NCBI GenBank assembly: GCA_025360665.1
Contig: JANYBU010000049.1
Coordinates: forward strand, 1 to 9,339
Length of the DNA stretch: 9,339 bases
Direction of reading: 5' to 3'
DNA from: Nitrospira sp.
GTDB lineage: Bacteria > Nitrospirota > Nitrospiria > Nitrospirales > Nitrospiraceae
In this document: positions 6,455 through 9,339 of the stretch, in pieces
Numbering within the stretch: the stretch's first letter is position 1
Layout: every line of letters starts with the position of its first letter
Position numbers and translations under genes: made by a program
The notes under the pieces: model-generated
Seen by the model: the letters and a program-made list of their open reading frames with translations, nothing else
Databases searched by the model: none
What the model was told of the DNA's origin: nothing

Positions 6455-6509
6455 TCAGTGTATCGAGAGACCGTCGACTCTGAACCGTACAAGACAAGTG
6501 AGGTTATCT

Positions 6510-6851
6510 ATGCGGACTACAGCTCTTGCCCTGGGAATTCTCCTGTTGGCCACTGCAGTCGGTTGTGCCGAAACCCGCCAGCAGCAGGCGTCGGCCGATG
6601 CAGATGGGGGCTATACGGCCCCGGCCAGTATTTACAGTGTGATGGACCCCACATCCCTGGTCTACACCGATGTGGCGGCTGGAGCAGCCCCAAGCGATAA
6701 TCCTTGGCGCTTGACCGGTTTTCTCTTCCACCCAATCGGGGTCGCCTTGGATTACGGCTTGAACCGTCCAATTTACAAGCTCACCAGCCAGATGCCGTAC
6801 CTTTTCGGGTATACGACTGAGGATTCGATGCTGGATAGCCAGCGGCGATAA
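6510..6851 (+). CDS. Small putative lipoprotein of unknown function
   Basis: This 113-residue protein begins with a lipoprotein signal peptide: MRTT, a hydrophobic stretch (residues 5-17) and a lipobox ending AVGC, with C19 as the lipidated residue. A short Gln/Ala/Asp-rich linker follows, then a compact domain centred on NPWRLTGFLFHPIGVALDY and GLNRPIY, ending in LFGYTTED. I recall similar HPxGVALDY sequences in short lipoproteins of Nitrospira-type genomes, but no function is known to me. The residue after the cysteine is alanine, so export to the outer membrane is plausible. The start is ATG 6510 with GAGGT seven bases upstream. The open frame extends back to the tRNA, but those codons overlap the promoter region. 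It has its own promoter and terminator, so it is likely monocistronic. Confidence 0.82.
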   Translation: MRTTALALGILLLATAVGCAETRQQQASADADGGYTAPASIYSVMDPTSLVYTDVAAGAAPSDNPWRLTGFLFHPIGVALDYGLNRPIYKLTSQMPYLFGYTTEDSMLDSQRR

Positions 6852-6879
6852 TCTCCGTAGACACCTCGTGCCCAGATTC

Positions 6880-6910
6880 AACGCCCGCTTCCCTCACGAG
6901 AGCGGGCGTT
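6880..6910 (+). terminator. Hairpin terminator after the small lipoprotein gene
   Basis: AACGCCCGCT (6880-6889) pairs perfectly with AGCGGGCGTT (6901-6910), giving a ten-base stem around an 11-base loop, 28 bases after the stop codon. The downstream sequence GCCTTGTT is only moderately T-rich, so it is an imperfect intrinsic terminator. The stem strength and its place between two promoter-equipped genes support the call. Confidence 0.7.
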
Positions 6911-6924
6911 GCCTTGTTAACCCG

Positions 6925-6955
6925 TTGACAAACTCTTTTCAGTTTCGTGTATGCT
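6925..6955 (+). promoter_or_regulatory. Candidate promoter for the TPR lipoprotein gene
   Basis: A perfect TTGACA (6925-6930) is followed after 19 bases by TATGCT (6950-6955). The spacing is a little long. TGTATG, two bases earlier, would give 17 bases but a poorer -10. Transcription would begin at about 6962. The GTG at 6947 lies inside the promoter, so translation must start later, at 6983. Confidence 0.55.
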
Positions 6956-6982
6956 CCCTTTGTGAGCGGGAATCCAGGTGAT

Positions 6983-8137
6983 ATGCAAGCGTCTCGTGCT
7001 GTGCCCTTTCGATCGTGGGTGGTCTGCGGACTAGGACTGAGCCTCTTATTGAACGCTTGCGAAACTCCAGCTCCAAAACCGAACCTCCCACCGTCTGAAA
7101 GTGATCTGGTTCTCCTGAAATCCACGACCCTCTGTACTGCAAAGTCCGACTTTCTCAAGACACATCCTGCCTCTACCTTCAAGGCACAAGCCTGGGGCGC
7201 CGGACAAGAGTTGGTTCTTTCTGCTGACCGAAGCCCATCACATGGCGACGAGTCCTACTTTTTCGATGAAGATGGTGTGCTGATCGGAACCCTCTTTACC
7301 TTTCCGTCCGGCCTTGATTTGAATCCCTACCCGGTCCTCCGCCACACCGTAACGCTGTTGAAGCCGGCGTTGGAGTTCTATCTCAACGTGGCGAATCTGT
7401 CCTCAAAGACGAGCATGGATTCCAGCGCCCTGTACGAAACCGGAGACGAGAAAACGACGACACAGTACTTGGTCCTTGGCACGCGCGAGCAGCCGGCGTT
7501 GCTTCAGGCTTCTGTGACGATCGACCCCTATGTACGGCTGTTCTCACCCTATCGACGCGAGTTCTTGGAACGGTTGCGCCATCCAAGCGGCCAGAAGCCT
7601 GGGCAACCGCTCGACAGTCAAGGCGCGGAGGACGAGGAACCCTTCCTCTCGCTCCAGCAATTCGCGCGCGGCCAAACCGCACAGCTCTCCTACTGCGGGA
7701 CCCAGAACTACGATACCGCAGCCAATGCCTATCAGAAAGCGATCGCAAGCGGCTTTACGAATAAAGTGTGGCAGGCAGAAGCTCACCACAAACTGGGCCT
7801 GGCATGGGAAGGGAAGGGACAGCACGAGAAGGCCAAGACAGAGATGCTTCAGTCTTTGGCCATCAGACCCAACACTCCGGAAATTCTGAATAACCTCGGC
7901 ACGGTGTACAGCAAGCTGGGAGACAAGGCGAACGCGCTCGCTTCATTCGAAAAAGCCGTCACGCTTCGCCCCAACTATGCCATTGCCCGCTATAACTTGG
8001 CTGAGGCCTACGAGCCCACGAACCCCAAACGAGCCATCTCGGAGTACGAGACCTATCTCGCGCTGGTCGAAGGTATCCCCGATGAAGCCAGTCGCATCAC
8101 CCTCGTCCAACAACGCGTCAAGGCGTTGAAACACTAG
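6983..8137 (+). CDS. Putative lipoprotein with C-terminal TPR repeats
   Basis: This 384-residue protein has an Arg-containing N-terminus, a hydrophobic segment (about 12-23) and a lipobox LNAC with C26. A Pro-rich linker (TPAPKPNLPP) follows. Residues 40-235 form a domain I do not recognise, with two cysteines (C51 and C238) that could form a disulfide in the periplasm. Residues 264-361 hold three tetratricopeptide units (QAEAHHKLGLAWEGKGQ, TPEILNNLGTVYSKLGD, YAIARYNLAEAYEPTN), preceded by a half unit (YDTAANAYQKAI). TPR arrays bind proteins, so a scaffold or assembly role at the outer membrane is plausible but unproven. ATG 6983 is preceded by AGGTG at short spacing. The frame opens at GTG 6947, but that lies in the promoter. 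It is convergent with dksA. Confidence 0.85.
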   Translation: MQASRAVPFRSWVVCGLGLSLLLNACETPAPKPNLPPSESDLVLLKSTTLCTAKSDFLKTHPASTFKAQAWGAGQELVLSADRSPSHGDESYFFDEDGVLIGTLFTFPSGLDLNPYPVLRHTVTLLKPALEFYLNVANLSSKTSMDSSALYETGDEKTTTQYLVLGTREQPALLQASVTIDPYVRLFSPYRREFLERLRHPSGQKPGQPLDSQGAEDEEPFLSLQQFARGQTAQLSYCGTQNYDTAANAYQKAIASGFTNKVWQAEAHHKLGLAWEGKGQHEKAKTEMLQSLAIRPNTPEILNNLGTVYSKLGDKANALASFEKAVTLRPNYAIARYNLAEAYEPTNPKRAISEYETYLALVEGIPDEASRITLVQQRVKALKH

Positions 8138-8200
8138 TCATTTCGCAAGAGGGCGTGTGCTGAATATCGAACTGATTCGAGGTGGAGTGGCACAACACGT

Positions 8201-8644
8201 TCAGCGCCGGATCTTTTCTTCCTGTTCTTCCAGCGTCTTGCAGTTGATGCAGAGGGTGGTAACCGGGCGGGCTTTGAGTCGGGGATAGGGAATCTCTTCT
8301 TCGCAGCGTTCGCAGATGCCATAGGTGCTCTGGTCCATCCGATCAAGTGCCTCGTCGATCTTCTTGACCAGCCGTTGCTCGCGCTCACGGATACGCATTG
8401 AAAAGTTCTGCTCGGCCTCCGCAGACGCCTGATCGCTGACATCCGGGAATGCCTCCTGACCCTTTGGATTGGCAATCCCCTCACCCGCCTCCTCCAACAT
8501 GGCCTTGCGCTGCCGCTCAAGGTCACGACGAATAGCCGCGTATTTTTTCCCCTGGGACAATGCCCTGGCTTTGCGCTTAGTGGCAACCGGTTTCGCCGCT
8601 GAGGGAGCGGGCGAGATGCGCTTGACGGAAGGGCCTGCTTTCAT
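8201..8644 (-). CDS. dksA: DksA-family RNA polymerase-binding regulator
   Basis: DksA enters the RNA polymerase secondary channel and, with ppGpp, adjusts transcription of rRNA and amino-acid genes. The 147-residue protein has a basic, Ala/Lys-rich N-terminus (1-35), a coiled-coil hairpin, and a C4 zinc finger C111-C114-C132-C135 (CERC, 17 residues, CINC). The coiled-coil tip DVSDQA keeps the DxxDxA motif (D68, D71, A73, matching E. coli D71, D74, A76). K95, R126 and K136 match the E. coli ppGpp-site residues K98, R129 and K139, with the same offset of three. It is thus likely a full ppGpp-responsive DksA and not a short TraR-like relative. ATG 8644 has AGGA upstream. The gene is convergent with the TPR lipoprotein gene and has its own promoter. 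Confidence 0.92.
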   Translation of the reverse strand: MKAGPSVKRISPAPSAAKPVATKRKARALSQGKKYAAIRRDLERQRKAMLEEAGEGIANPKGQEAFPDVSDQASAEAEQNFSMRIREREQRLVKKIDEALDRMDQSTYGICERCEEEIPYPRLKARPVTTLCINCKTLEEQEEKIRR

Positions 8645-8687
8645 ACTGCATCCTGCCGGAGGAGTAAAATCATCTGAAACGAGCGGG

Positions 8688-8717
8688 ACTATAACAAGGG
8701 GCCTGGAGGGGGGTCAA
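8688..8717 (-). promoter_or_regulatory. Sigma-70 promoter for dksA
   Basis: On the minus strand TTGACC (8717-8712, five of six) and TATAGT (8693-8688, five of six) are separated by an 18-base, very C-rich spacer. Transcription would start near 8681, about 37 bases before the dksA ATG. It lies in the 115-base gap after recR, so dksA need not depend on recR transcription. Confidence 0.65.
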
Positions 8718-8759
8718 TGGGCAGCGTGGGCCCGTCAATCTTGCCCACCCGGATTCGGG

Positions 8760-9338
8760 CTAGAGATCCCGCCGGCCTTCGATCGACTTGAGTAACGTCA
8801 CTTCGTCGGCATACTCGATATCCATCCCGACCGGAATACCATAGGCGATACGCGAAACCCGTGCCCCGAGAGGTTTCAGTTGGTTCGTTAAATAGATCGC
8901 GGTTGCCTCGCCCTCAATCGTCGGACTCGTCGCAAGGATCACTTCCTGAATTCCCCCAAGCTTCACCCGATCGACCAACTCTTCGGCCCTGATATCGGAT
9001 GGTCCGACGCCGTCCAACGGAGACAAGGCACCGAGTAATACATGATACAAGCCGCGGTAGGCTCCGGCCCGCTCGATGGCATAGGTCGTACTTGGTTCTT
9101 CCACTACCAGAATTCTCGTCTGGTCCCGCTTGGGATCGAGACAAAACTCGCAGAGTTCCCCCTCCGCGATGTTCCGACATTGCCGGCAAAAGGAGAGCCC
9201 GTCTTTGACGGCACGAATCGCTTCGGCCAGGCGAAGTGCCTCTTCGCGCTCGGCCTTCAACACGTGAAAAGCCAATCGCTGCGCTGTTTTCTGGCCGATA
9301 CCTGGAAGACGGACTAACTCGCGCACCAACCGTGCAAG
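8760..9338 (-). CDS. recR: Recombination protein RecR (5' end beyond window)
   Basis: RecR works with RecO (and RecF) to load RecA at gapped DNA and forms a tetrameric clamp. Visible in order are the helix-hairpin-helix (RLPGIGQKTAQRLAFHVL), the C4 zinc finger (CRQC, eight residues, CEFC), the Toprim domain (ILVVEEPSTTYAIERAGAYRGLYHVLLGAL) with the acidic segment ILATSPTIEGEATAIY, and the C-terminal GIPVGMDIEYADEVTLLKSIEGR. About 192 residues are present, against about 200 for the family. The frame stays open to the window edge (LARLVREL), so only a few N-terminal residues are missing, and the TTG at 9329 is probably not the true start. recR often follows dnaX and ybaB, which would lie outside the window. 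Confidence 0.96.
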   Translation of the reverse strand, partial: LARLVRELVRLPGIGQKTAQRLAFHVLKAEREEALRLAEAIRAVKDGLSFCRQCRNIAEGELCEFCLDPKRDQTRILVVEEPSTTYAIERAGAYRGLYHVLLGALSPLDGVGPSDIRAEELVDRVKLGGIQEVILATSPTIEGEATAIYLTNQLKPLGARVSRIAYGIPVGMDIEYADEVTLLKSIEGRRDL

Positions 9339-9339
9339 T

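Noticed and set aside
8138..8200. Convergent terminator between the TPR lipoprotein gene and dksA
   Set aside because: Only short, interrupted pairing (CGTG...CACG with a long loop) is visible. Nothing meets a reasonable terminator standard.
8134..8586. 150-codon minus-strand frame overlapping dksA
   Set aside because: The dksA frame has the zinc-finger and coiled-coil motifs. This out-of-frame reading is Arg/Ser-rich with no motif.
8726..8748. Inverted repeat GTGGGC/GCCCAC after recR as a possible terminator
   Set aside because: Six-base stem, 11-base loop and no T tract on the minus strand. It could be chance in GC-rich sequence.

Overview
The window is ordinary, densely packed bacterial chromosome with a moderately high GC content. 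It carries nine protein genes that can be read with confidence, one of unknown function, and one tRNA. The mix is a TrmFO-type tRNA methyltransferase, DksA, RecR, XerC, an arginine-inhibitable type of ArgB, a CamH-like gamma-carbonic anhydrase and two small or medium lipoproteins. Together with a GCGAG-rich intergenic repeat, this most resembles Nitrospira or a close relative (Nitrospirota). That placement comes from memory of such genomes and has not been tested by a search.

Layout. Bases 1-187 are a perfect fold-back: 78-base arms with a 31-base loop, lying inside rimO. They truncate rimO (minus strand, to 615) at its radical-SAM motif. A divergent gamma-carbonic anhydrase gene (700-1239, plus) follows. 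A minus-strand block then runs from 6122 down to 1260: trmFO, xerC (overlapping by 28 bases), a GC-rich imperfect hairpin repeat, argB, an M28-family metallopeptidase, and an unknown protein with a methyltransferase-like core that is translationally coupled to the peptidase by ATGA. Divergent from trmFO lies tRNA-Val(CAC). It is followed on the plus strand by a small lipoprotein, a hairpin terminator, and a larger lipoprotein with a C-terminal TPR array. The right end is minus strand: dksA, with its own promoter, and recR, cut by the window edge.

How the genes work together. Most are housekeeping genes: ribosome and tRNA modification (rimO, trmFO), chromosome dimer resolution (xerC), recombination repair (recR), the ppGpp response (dksA) and arginine biosynthesis (argB). 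I see no mobile element, CRISPR array, phage or defence module. The points worth a second look are the fold-back at the left edge (probably an assembly or template-switch artefact), the coupled M28 peptidase/unknown pair behind argB, the GCGAG repeat between xerC and argB, and possible leaderless starts in the rimO/carbonic anhydrase divergent region. I do not see a convincing new system.
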